Origin: Cerrena zonata
Taxonomy: Eukaryota; Basidiomycota; Agaricomycetes; Polyporales; Cerrenaceae
Direction: 5' to 3'
Assembly (NCBI GenBank): GCA_038087015.1
Contig: JASBNA010000041.1
Coordinates: 248,001 to 312,000 of the forward strand
DNA: 64,000 nt
Part shown: positions 23,205-33,551 of the stretch, in pieces
Position numbering within the stretch: the stretch's first letter is position 1
Layout: each line of letters opens with the position of its first letter
The notes under the pieces: model-generated
The model's database searches: none
What the model was told of the DNA's origin: nothing
The model's input: the letters and a program-made list of their open reading frames with translations, nothing else
Made by a program: the position numbers and the translations under genes

Positions 23205-26198
23205 ATGGCTAAGTCAAAGAATACAAAGTACAACTTCAGTCCAGCACAGTGTATCCATCTTGAGGCTATTCTACCTGATTATATCGAATGCCTGAAAGAT
23301 GAAGATGCAGACGGATGCGACCAGGCCATAGCAGAAGTAACGGGTACTATTTGTAAGGAAGCCGGGATTCAAGACGATAGCAAGAAGGAGTCTGTGACTA
23401 CGGTATATTTTTGTTCACGAACTATGTTATGACCTTCAAAGCTGACCGGACCCTATTCAGAGCGTTCGCCAATGGCTTATCATTAAGTCAAGTGAGGTGA
23501 AGAGGTCCAGAGTCATCAAGCCGTTTGAATTGACAGGGATTCAAAGCTTCCACGCTGCCAAGTGGGAGTCCGACATTAAGCCCATCGTCCTGCGGAAGTT
23601 TACCGGACCAAACCCAAATAAACAAAAGTACTGGTTAAAAGAGATTATGATAGCTCGTGACACTCTCTGGGCGGGGCTGGAGGATGATGACCGGACTATG
23701 TATGAGACTCGGGCCCGCGAGTTCAACGAGGGGACCATCGCTAAGGAGACGAAGGCACTGTAAGTTACGGGTCTCAACAAGAGTACGGAAATAAAGGTAT
23801 ACTAACCAAAAATTACGATAATGTTAGGTACGGTGACAAGCACTTCGAAGAAGAGCTTCAGAAGGTGCTCAATCGATTTGGGAACATCTTCGATGCCAAG
23901 ATTATTGCGGTGACCGTCCGGGAAGGAACGGAAGGGATTATGTCCTCAATGTACGTCGATGTTACGCTCAATGTTGACCTATAATAGGTATAATACTCAT
24001 CTTCACATAGCCTTGAGTCGAAAGGAACCTCAAAGTTTGTGAAGACGTTACCTGAACACCAGCTGTTCCAGTGGACCCCGGCTGAGTACCTCACACATAG
24101 CAAAGCGGAACTGGGGGCTGCTCCAGATGATGGTTCTACGGACACCAAGAAGATGGCTCTAACGTATGACGAGGGTGGTAATCCAATCATACCCCCCGGT
24201 CCTTACGAGAATCAAACCGGGATCTTGCGAAACATACTTGCAGAGTATGTCAGGATCTGTTACAGTAAGAAAAACTACCAAATATTATAAATACGTACCA
24301 AGTAACATCTCCTTGTAGATAAAGCCGCCGGAAAGCCAAACGCTGTTACCGGGCCACCCTGGGGAGCAATGCATGGTCCCTGGACACAGTACATAGATCC
24401 GAAGTACTTTCCATCCAGGTCATCCCTGCCGGACGACTTTGACTTTGACAACTTCCAACTAGAAAGGGTATTTACAATGCCCATCGAGCTGGTTCTGGAG
24501 CTGGCGGATCATCTGGTGAAGAGGCAAGATAAGAAGTCAAGTAATGAGCTCCCCGAGGGCGAGGAGGTGTTTGCCTGGAAGGTTTATTTGTCGGCGAAGA
24601 AGAACTGGACGCCAGCCGGACAGCCTGACACTGAGCCAGCGGACGGGAAGAAGCGTAGGAGGAAGAGAGCGGAGATACAGAGAAGGAAGAAAGTTAGAGT
24701 CTCAACCGAGGGCGAGGAGGAAATCGTGAAAGGGCTGGATGACCTGGATGGACCGGACGGAAGTGTATCCGGTGATGATCTGGATACTGCTATGGTTGGA
24801 AGAAAAGGGAAAGGGTCTATTTCCAAAGGATCACCGGCATCCGTGGGTGAGAGTTGGGATGAGAAAGTGGAGTATCTTCGAAGTTTGAGCAACGATAATC
24901 ACTACAGGCAGATTATTCAATGGTTGGATACGTCGCAGGTAAGTCAGAGATCTTTTTCACCGTGAATATATATTGACATACCGAGATAGACATGCTCGCA
25001 GCTGGATCCTGAGGCGGTAATTCCTCAAGCGTCTCTGCATGTAGATCAGCGCATACCCGGATGGTCTCTTCCCATCCAGTACCTTCCAGAACACATTCAT
25101 GGGTCACAGGAGGGTAATGATCTAGTGGAGATCTTTCTCAGCGTGTGGGAGAATAACTATGCTACATTGTGGGGGATGGAAGGATGCCTCGAGGAATATG
25201 CACTACTGACCGGACAGCTTATCCGGGATATCCGCATATGTCAATTTGCACATGGGGATGCTGAAGATCCTTGGCCATCACATCTACCTCTCTATCTGTC
25301 CAATACCGAGTTTAACATCAATACCGAGTGTCGCATCTCGAGAACATGCGAAAACATCTGGCAGAACATCTGTGCTTGCACCCAGGCTGCGTTGCTACAA
25401 AATCAGAGCTTGATTACAACCATGATGGCCGCATCCGGGGCACCCACTGGCCAGTCATCCGCTCCGGGACCATCCGTCGCAGGACCATCCGCCGCCCAGT
25501 CATCCGCTTCCGGACCATCTACATTACACTTACAAGAGGATCAAACTTTCATAGTACCATCCGCCACATTGCAAGCGGCGAACATAGCCATGATAGGAAT
25601 GTCTTCTACGAATGAAGTGGTACAGACATTGGGTCAAACTGACTCTCTGCCACCACTGCCACGCATTCAACCTATCAAGAAACCTCTTCCCAAGCCGCGT
25701 CAGCCTGAGAGGAAACGCAAGGATTCTAGGCTAGATCTAATAGACGGACAATCGGACCCAGCTGGTACCAATCAGGAAGATCCTACTGTTACCAACCGCT
25801 TCAGTGACCATACGGTTGGGGTCGTACCGGCAGCTGCTGTACACCCACCTGCGGCTGCAAACCCGAGCAACAATGACAGCCAGGCTGGTATTGGTACCGC
25901 GGAAGCTGATCTTGCTCTGCATCGAGCTGATGCAGTGGACAGTAATACCCGCCATAGTAAGAGGCTCCAGGTGAAACCAAAGACTGTCTGGCAGAAAGGT
26001 GGTACCAAGGTGACTGTTGATCCGGCCATTCTCACGCCGGATGTCACCGTTCACGGACCAGAACGCCTAGCTGAAGCGATACGTCCGGATGAACCGCTTC
26101 CGGATGTCCCTGGAACATCAAAGCCAATGTCGAAGGGAAAGAAGAACCGCAAGCTTGCAGCTGGTAAAAAGGGTGCCAGAAAGGGAGTTAAGAAGTGA
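23205..26198 (+). CDS. KDZ-block accessory gene ORF-A, unknown function
   Basis: Six exons join in phase: 23205-23402, 23461-23759, 23828-23950, 24011-24264, 24319-24938 and 25002-26198, giving 896 residues. The N-terminal third is helical with conserved-looking Trp/Lys blocks (HAAKWESDIKPIVLRKF, KQKYWLKEIMIARDTLW). A middle part reads GPPWGAMHGPWTQYIDPKYFP and then a very basic stretch (KKRRRKRAEIQRRKK) typical of a nuclear localisation signal. The last exon has a Ser/Gly/Pro repeat zone built on GPS(A/V)A and ends in a Lys-rich tail (GKKGARKGVKK). No catalytic motif is visible. Its position opposite the dioxygenase and its basic regions suggest a nuclear DNA- or chromatin-associated protein; I do not recognise a family. 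Confidence 0.75.
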
Positions 26199-26427
26199 GA
26201 CTCTTATTTTTTCAATTCAACTTGATATTATTCTCTACTTGCAATTCAACTTGTACGTGTTACTTTTTCGTCGGATGCCCACTAGTTTTAGTGCAATCTC
26301 CCTGATATTTAGTGGATGACAATCGCTTTCCAAGTATATTAAAAGAAATCATATAGTGTTACAGTGTCACGAGGCAACATTGACGGTAGGATGCAGAAAG
26401 AGAATGTGGTACGGAAAACATGCGTGA

Positions 26428-29400
26428 TCAGTCCTCCTCCATATGCTCACCTGATCCGTCGCTATCGCTCTCGAGTTGAACGTCCTTACCACCGTCATCT
26501 TCTGTGTCATCCTGCTCTCCCTCTGCATCTGCATCCGCTTCCTCATCCTGTAGTTGATCCGTGTTGTCCGCTTCACTAATATCCGGAGCATCCGACCTTT
26601 CCATACTTCCTGCAGGGGAGCTAGGCCGATCGGTATCCCCTCCATTCTCTGTATCAAGCTCGTTGGAGCTCTTAGATGACTCCGGTTCTTGTATTCTATC
26701 TGTGAAGTCTACAATATTCATGACTTCCGCTAAGTTCCGTTCAGGCAACATGTAACATAATGACATACCGGATGTTCCTTTGGGCAAATCTATCGGATGC
26801 ATTCCATCCGCATCGATGATGGATGACTGGGTGGTCTCAGTCTCCGGACCGTCCGCCTCGCTAGTATCCGGTGCTGCAATCCTTGTGAATTCATTGGAAT
26901 CCTGTTCATCCTCGTCGCTCGAGTCGTCGTCGCTATTGTCCAGCGCTGCCTCAATCATCAACTTGGTTTGCCCAAGCTGCTTGACAGATTGGTTCCTCAT
27001 TTGCTCGTCGATGTAGGTTTTGAGTTCTCCCATAGTGCGATCGAGCTTCTGGTCGATATGTTTCTCGATATTCTGTAAGAAGTTGGAAAGTTTCCTTTCG
27101 ATTGCATGATCCAACATATCTGGCAGCCTATCAAGGTTCTGCCTCGCATCCTCCCTGTGTGCCTTACTCCAGCTCTTCTCCAATGACTCTACCACTGTAG
27201 CGACTGAGCCTTCGACAGCTAATTTGACAGAGTGGAGAATAGCACCGTGTTGATGCTGGAGGCAGTCTTGCACTCCATTGAGTGTTTTACGGCGTTCGGA
27301 TTTGAGAAGCACAGTGAGTTCCGGAATCTTGACTGATCCGTCCGCCGTTGTCTTCGATGGATCATTCTGTCCAGATCCGGATGGTCCAGCGACTGGTCGT
27401 GCATCTGCAGATAGGGAACGAAGAAATGGCTCCTCCTGTGGCTCTTGTCGCTCTTCAAAGGCGGTAAGAGTTTCTGTATATAGTCAGAAATATATTTTGG
27501 GAACTATTTTGCTGGGTTCATACCTTCTTCGCTATCTGATTTAGCTGGGACCCTCTTCATCCCACGAGAGGGACGTTTGGTAGATCGTGATCTCTTCAAT
27601 ATACCTGTAGACACGACATCCTCCTCCTCGCTACTTCCTTGGTTGGTGGAATGCACAGATGGGGGTGGTTGAGACCTTCCGCGGGACTTTGACCTTGTTT
27701 GTCGAGTGGATGTTGACGTCGAAGGTGGCATTGATGTATTAGTCATTGTTGACGCTGTTTCTATGGAAGGAGCTTGGCGTGATCGTGCTCGACTTGGTCT
27801 CCTCGACTTGGGCTGTTGTTGAGGAGCCTTGGTTATAGTTGCTGCCCTCGATCGTGATCGTCCACGCATTGGAGCATCCCCTTCTCGATTTGCCCATGGT
27901 CGGGCTAATCGGCCTCCTGCCGCTTTCCGTATCACCTTCTGGTACAGGGCCTCGGCATTATCGGGAAGAATTGGCCACTTTGGTGCCTCCTCCCTCCTCT
28001 TCTCTATTTTGGAATAGAGAGAAAAAGGGAGAGCGTAGTAGTTGTCCACGTTGAGTGATAACTTCTCAGCCTTCATCTCGCCAACTTTGAGTGTGGTGAG
28101 ACGCTTTGTAACCTTCTTGGCTTTATCTGCAGGGAAGGCAGGGAACTCGACATCCGCATAGTCAGGTGGAAGAAGCTGTGGGCCGGAATTCGTGTCCAAT
28201 TCAAGAACATTTTTTACATGGTAAACGAGAGAGATATACCACGGCCAGTAGGGGGGATTCCTCAGATTGATCGGTTCGTCGTATGCATTGGTCCCTTTCC
28301 TTGGGATCAGAGAGCACCCGTTTGAGGTAGCCTTGCACCTCCAACAACCATGAAAGTTCCGAAGGGAAACAAAACATTGGTGCCCTCCCTGAGCGCACGA
28401 CTCACATGGGATAGGCTAACAAAGTGTTATATCTTCAGGTTCTACTGCAAGACCGAGTTATACTTACCGACAATTGCTCATCCAGTGCAGCCTTGAACAT
28501 CACGTTCTGATTCATAAACGTCTTCATAAGAGCTGTGTATGGAATATAAGCTTGATCCTGTCTCTTAATTAAAATTACCTACCTTCCTCATCCTGGTCTT
28601 CCTCCGGCTCAGAGGATGATTCCACCCCTGCCGGCGTATCCGGAATATCCGGATCTACCGCACGTCCTTTCCCTTTCCGATCTGCGGGGGGTTCAGAGTG
28701 AGCACTTGTCTCGTCTGTCATTTCGACATCTTCTTGAATATCTATGCGTGGGCGTTTGAGCGCGGGTTTCATTGCAGCATTTGGGGCAGCAAGTGTAGAG
28801 GAGGTTAATGGTGTAGAGGAACCGCCTTCTTTGCTGGACGAGTTTGTCCCTACTTCAAACTCAGTATCGGTAGATGTTCTCGGTCGCTTTTCACCTAGAT
28901 AAAGATATGAGAAGTAGAAATAATATGCTGATATACAGATACTTACGGTTAGCCGTTACCGCTGTAAGCGGCAGATATTGATCACGAAAGATGGTGGAAA
29001 AGTAGGTGAAGCGAGGGTAGGTTTGGAACAGATGGGATTCTAGACATAATACCAAAGGCGGCATTTTCTTCCGCGCGCGAATGGCATTCAGGTCCATAAC
29101 TATATGACTGCTAAGTTGTTTTACAATGCTGAGAAGACAGACAACTTACCAACTTTACACCAAAATGGTGTCATATCTAACGACCCCGGCCATTTGAGAT
29201 CCTCAGAAAAGGTGGCTTGGTTATCGTAGAAGATCTTATACTTGTCATCCGGCTGGAACATGGCAAGGATATCGTCTTTCTTCCAGCTTCCGGATGATTG
29301 ATCCTGGGGCACCCGGATGCGAGCAAAGCTGGAGAGTATATACGGAACGCCACCGGATGTCGAAGTTCGAACTTCATTCCATACATCCTTCTACGAATGG

Positions 29401-29643
29401 GGTACAATCTTCATTAAATTGACCATCTCACCAAGTTTTGACACTTACAAGCTGTTTGTACACTGTGTTGAAGTAATACATCGCTTCTTTTTCCTCCATA
29501 TGGTCAGGTGCTACCAGTACCGCCTCACGAATCATGAATGTTAACATCCACAGCTTTTCCTGTGCTGGAGACTGTGGGGCTCGGCCGATGGTGGTACTCC
29601 CTTGAGTAATTGGGGTGTTCTCAGTTTCAGGAGTAGAAGACAT
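26428..29643 (-). CDS. KDZ-block accessory gene ORF-B with Cys-rich motif and coiled coil
   Basis: The gene starts at 29643 (MSSTPETENTP) and ends at 26428, with about seven introns of 45-60 nt. Recognisable parts in order are as follows. First, a helical N-terminal region. Second, a cysteine-rich segment at about 28400-28290 (C-x2-C-x5-H-x-C, then C-x2-CK and a further Cys) that resembles the compact zinc motifs of many basidiomycete proteins. Third, a region with WPILPDNAEALYQKVIRKA and an Arg/Ser-rich basic stretch at 27900-27550. Fourth, a long coiled coil at about 27300-26950 (LQNIEKHIDQKLDRTMGELK). Fifth, an acidic Asp/Glu tail. In exon 2 the frame KDVWNEVRTSTSGGVPY changes by two bases at a (TA)n run near 29337-29345 before SSFARIRVPQDQ resumes. 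Either the copy carries a slippage frameshift or the exon border is different. Function unknown. Confidence 0.65.
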
Positions 29644-29932
29644 ATTGATTTCAATGAGAATATCGACTTATGGATTTCAATAGTGGTGGTAAGTGGAAAA
29701 CGCTTGGAATCGATCGCCACATAGATCGATCAGATCAGTTCGCCAGCCCAGATCACATGCAGCTCAGCCTACAAAGTCACATGCTGGTGAGGGGCAGGGT
29801 CACCGGACCGTTATCTAAAGCGTAAGTTTCGAATCTTATTTTCCTCAGTTTTCAATACTAAGTTGTGATAGGTGGTATTGATACATCTGTTTTGAATATC
29901 ACTCGTACTTCATACTCAGAATCAATTTTGCA
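29644..29932. promoter_or_regulatory. Shared divergent promoter, ORF-B and ORF-C
   Basis: 289 bp separate the start codons of ORF-B (minus) and ORF-C (plus). The spacer is AT-rich, contains ATCGATCAGATC-like palindromic words near 29725-29738, and carries no alternative gene. The arrangement repeats the divergent layout of TET/JBP and ORF-A. Confidence 0.5.
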
Positions 29933-32182
29933 ATGTCTAACCATCCCAAGAAGGCAAGTACTTCGTACTCCAAATATATACTGCCTTGCTAACTATCGCA
30001 TAGTATGTACGTTTCGCTCAATCAGTCTCGGTAAGTAAATATTCAATGGATGGCAAAATCAGTACTCCTATGATAATCCGCACTCCTAGCAACTAGATAG
30101 CTCGTCGTCTCCTTCTGGCGAGAGTCTCTTATTTTCAGCATCGAGAGGCGATCAAGTTACCATACCTGCCTCAATGGATGGTGCTCTGTTGTCTTCCTCA
30201 AGTATTGACCTGGATTGCATCCGGTCACCCTCTCCAATCCAAGACCGTGCGTTGATCCTTGATCTGGATGGTATGCAGCCGCCATCCCCAATCCAAGACC
30301 ACCCTCTCATCCTAGACCTGGAAACTGCCGGAAGTTCATCTCTCCTCCGAGACAATACGGTCCTCCCCGATATGGATGGAATGCAGTTGTTATCACCAAT
30401 ACGGGACTACTCCTCCATCCTAGACCCGGATGCCACTGGGATGTCCTCTCAAGTACAAGATCAGCCGGTTATCCCTGATCTGGATGGTATACAGCAGCCC
30501 TCTCCAATCAACGACCATCCCTTCATTGCAGACCTGGATACAATAAGGACGCCTTCTCCAATCCAAGACCATTCATGGATCCCAGATCTAGATGGTATCC
30601 GAACGCCTTCCCCAATCTTTGTTGGTCCGGCTGCCATTACTTTGAATGATTTCCAGACGTCCTCTCCAATCCTACAACCTTCAAGGATCCTGGAACGAGA
30701 CGGCATCCAGATGCCTTCTCCAATCTACACCCATCCGGTTGTCGCTGACTTGGAATGGGAACGGTCGCCCTCTCCTATTAGAGACATCTTTTCCATCCCG
30801 GATCCGAGTTGCATCCAAACGACCTCAACTCAAAATCATCCGGATGTCATTGACATCGATGATATCCGGTCGCCCTCTCCTATTCAAGACCATCCTATGA
30901 TCGTTGACTTTGACACCATCCGGTCTCCCTCCCCTATCCAAGACCGTCCTACTAGTATGATCATTGATATCGACACCATCCGGTCGCCCTCTCCTATTCA
31001 AGATCACCCAATGGTTATCGACTTTGATGCCGTCCGCTCGCCCTCCCCTATTCAAAACCATCCGATATTTATCGACTTTGATGCCGTCCGCTCGCCCTCC
31101 CCTATCCAAAATCATCCGGTATTTATCAACTTTGATGCCGTCCGCTCGCCCTCCCCTATCCAGAATCATCCGGTGGTTATCGACTTGACTAGTAATGACT
31201 CAGAAGAGATATTCTCTCCAGCTAAACGTCACGCTAGCACTCCACCTCACTCACCCATTCATCCCGCCCAAAGTCCTGGACCTGACGACGATGTTCCTTA
31301 TGACCGTATGACGGTCATGATTTCTGAGGTAGAGCTATTCTTTTGGAGCGTTACTGAGACTGGCTGGTTTGGCCCAAACAAGCTGCAACATTGGAGAGCA
31401 TGGGCGAAAGACCATAAAATGACAATTAAGCTGGTCGAAGATATTCTCGACTATCCGGACCGATACCCGGAGTTATTCAAGAGCAATATGGTAAATTCAA
31501 CCTTGACTCACTTATAACTACATTCACTTTCTACCTAGGTGCCAATTTGTGGACTACCCAAGGATGAAGAGGGGCGCTATATACTACCACCTATAGAAAT
31601 TGATGGAGAGGAAGTAGCCCCTCGTCTCAGATTTGACAAAAATACTGCCGCTATCCCTCCATTTGTAGAAGGATCTACTTCGGACCGGATTCAGAAGGGA
31701 CATTTGGTACGTTTACCTCATTTGATCATACTCATTTCACTAAGATGGTAGATAGACGGGAGCAATGTATAATTACTTGGAATGGAGTAAAGGAGGGGTG
31801 CGGCAGTCTGATATATTTGAAGTGAGTTTTGATCTTTTATCATTAACTTGGGTCTCATCTCTCCTAGGGTGTCAGATCAAAAGCATTTCTTGATGAGTGG
31901 AGACACTATCTTCGTGGTGCTGCAGGCGTCCCTGAGCTTCGTATGATGGACTCCAGAAGTAGGAAACCCGGGGTTCTGACTTCATATTTCGAGATACCTT
32001 ATCCAGAACTCCCGCTAGATCCGGTGTTACTTCTTTTCTACAAAGATACGGAGCTGGATAACACCAACAACCTCATTGCCAATATGAGAGAGCTATCTTC
32101 ACGCATAAGGTCTCTTCGAAAGAATACCGCGGACGTGTTTGGTATGACTCGCTATGCAAACTTTGCCAAGAAGTCGAAGTAG
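29933..32182 (+). CDS. KDZ-block accessory gene ORF-C with 18 SPSP-type repeats
   Basis: Six exons fit in phase: 29933-29953, 30004-30030, 30090-31490, 31539-31706, 31756-31821 and 31868-32182, giving 665 residues. The first intron has a GCAAGT (GC-AG) donor. Residues about 45-370 are 18 tandem repeats of 18 residues with consensus (I/V)RSPSPIQDHPxxIDxDx. The last six are nearly alike and the early ones are diverged, so the array has grown at its 3' end. Most copies place the hexamer ATCCGG over the codons for Ile-Arg or for His-Pro. After the array comes a folded-looking domain (VMISEVELFFWSVTETGWFGPNKLQHWRAWAK..) and a C-terminal part (LDEWRHYLRGAAGVPELRMM) that ends in a basic tail. SP-rich repeats are typical phosphorylation or scaffold segments, but no family is recognised. 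Confidence 0.75.
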
Positions 32183-32703
32183 TGTTCGTATATCTCAAAA
32201 TCATATATAGCACAATGGAGTATTATTTCTTGTATATTCATGTTACCCCAGGAAAAATAGGTGGCCAAATAATAACTCCAATGGGACCTATCTGGTACGC
32301 ATCAGTTAACCCGACTACCTCGCAACATGCGGAAGGATAACACAATCTTATATATATAGCAGTTGGCTCTACTCATCCGGTGACTTCGAGATTGTTTCCT
32401 ATTCAGTTTGTCAAACCATATCACGCCAGATGGAACAATGTGAATATTGAATAGGGCCAACTCATACGGCAATCCTGATGATGTTTCATTTCTCTCAGTA
32501 TGGCAGACTGTGTCGTACCACTCGGGAAGGTGTGTTTACCAAGCTACTGGTCATATCAGTTGGGCAGACTGAGCCACGCTCTATGGATAACAGGGGTACT
32601 CTAGTTTGGTCTACTCGTTCGATTCATGCGGTATATAGGAGGTGACCGATCAGCCCCAACCCATCCGTGTTTGACGAGCATAATACACTCGATTGGTACC
32701 GTG
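32183..32703. other. Boundary interval between the KDZ block and the outer Plavaka element
   Basis: No gene is visible. The last ATCCGG site is at 32375. The interval has several short words resembling the minisatellite core (CAGTTGGGCAGACTGAG at about 32556, CAGTATGGCAGACTG at 32507). CATCAG- or ATCAGC-like words at 32293, 32543 and 32648 might be the missing left end of the outer Plavaka element. None can be assigned with confidence. Confidence 0.4.
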
Positions 32704-33364
32704 TTATACGGAGTAAAAGGACTGAAAGGTGTGAGTCAAGGTGGTTGAAGCTGTGATCAGGGTTGTATCAACTGATTCAACCTTGACAATGCTCTTTTCC
32801 GGTGTCAGCAAGAGGAGAATAATGATACAGAGATTGGTGTACCTGAGAGGTCATACGGTCATCTTTACCAGTATCCAGGTCCGCAGAACTATCCGACTCA
32901 GATCCAGAGTCTGCGTACCCCCCATACCTGACCTGGTTCACATCGGGTGATTCAGAAGGAGAGTGTGATCGGGGAGCGACCGAAGTAGTTGTAACTGAGG
33001 TACGTCCCACATAAGCAGCAGTAAGCCCTGCAGGGTAAGTCTGCTTGATTTTCTTTGTAGGCTCAGGTGCGTTTGCATTACTAGGGATGGACGGAGGCCC
33101 GCTGGTAAGTCCAGATATGGAATCCTTTGTAGTTCATAGGCGCTCACCTGTCAGTTGGACTTTTGCGTTTACGTCATTCACTCTTGCTCACTTCCTCCTT
33201 TCCTTTAACCTCGTCGGCCATGATCTAGAAATATCAGTAGGCTGCTCTCATGTTCTATGCCAGTAGACTAAGCTTACCATGTTGACATCAGCACGCCGAG
33301 GTTTTGCCATCTTGGATACCTTTTTGGAAGCTGTAACACCAACATTATCTACTACCAGGTGAGC
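32704..33364 (-). pseudogene. Outer Plavaka companion gene, C-terminal part
   Basis: Exons as read: 33364-33278 (contains KMAKPRRADVNM), 33224-33192, 33124-32843 (SGLTSGPPSIPSNAN..TYPAGLTAAYVGRTS) and 32793-32704, all in phase 0 after the first. This is the downstream portion of the gene whose start is at 39823. The 14-base piece 39522-39509 plus 33364-33278 forms one exon whose length fits the phase of the exon before it. The protein is Ser/Asp-rich towards its end. Plavaka companions of this kind are common next to Plavaka transposases in basidiomycetes, and their role is unknown. Confidence 0.65.
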
Positions 33365-33367
33365 GAC
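33365..33367. repeat. Inner Plavaka target-site duplication, left copy
   Basis: GAC, repeated at 39509-39511. If the terminus is taken as CATCAG rather than ATCAG, the duplication is GA only. Either choice gives the same rejoined sequence. Confidence 0.6.
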
Positions 33368-33410
33368 ATCAGCAAATCTACAAGTTGTCTTTTACCGTCT
33401 TATCGGTTCT
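33368..33410 (+). repeat. Inner Plavaka left terminal inverted repeat
   Basis: About 40 bp, imperfect, starting (C)ATCAGCAAATCT. It pairs with 39466-39508. Confidence 0.75.
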
Positions 33411-33551
33411 TTCATCTTGCTCCTCATTCTTCATCTTAGACAATTAATCTTATCAAATCTTTGGAACCGGTGTAGCATCTTATAGAAATAGATAATCTTG
33501 AATATATATATATATCTTCCTCTGACCAAGAATTGCTTAGAACATATCTTA

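Larger units (their letters stand above)
16565..32380. promoter_or_regulatory. Dispersed ATCCGG/CCGGAT hexamer field (~55 sites)
   Basis: By eye I count about 55 occurrences of ATCCGG or its complement over 15.8 kb, in coding exons, introns and intergenic DNA alike. Several are the 8-bp palindrome ATCCGGAT (18412, 20593, 20670, 20759, 27375, 28649). Chance expectation for equal base use is about 8. In the 26 kb to the right and the 16 kb to the left I found fewer than ten each. The core CCGG contains a CpG. The field could be binding sites for an element-encoded protein or targets of the element's dioxygenase; that is inference. Confidence 0.7.
16420..32700. mobile_element. Large KDZ-type transposon block carrying TET/JBP and accessory genes
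   Basis: The block contains a KDZ transposase gene, an adjacent TET/JBP-like dioxygenase gene and four further genes. Order and strand: small gene (-), KDZ (-), TET (-), ORF-A (+), ORF-B (-), ORF-C (+). Paired genes share short divergent promoters (22907-23204 and 29644-29932), and ORF-A and ORF-B converge. The limits are inferred from the ATCCGG/CCGGAT sites, first at 16565 and last at 32375, and from the flanking minisatellite and Plavaka companion gene. I could not identify terminal inverted repeats or a target-site duplication, so the ends are approximate. KDZ elements with resident TET/JBP genes are established in basidiomycetes. That all six genes here belong to one element is inference from the shared motif and layout. 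Confidence 0.65.

Noticed and set aside
16382..32320. GTTGACCCGACTAC and GTTAACCCGACTAC as ends of the KDZ block
   Set aside because: They are in direct, not inverted, orientation, share only 14 bp with one mismatch, and no duplication flanks them.
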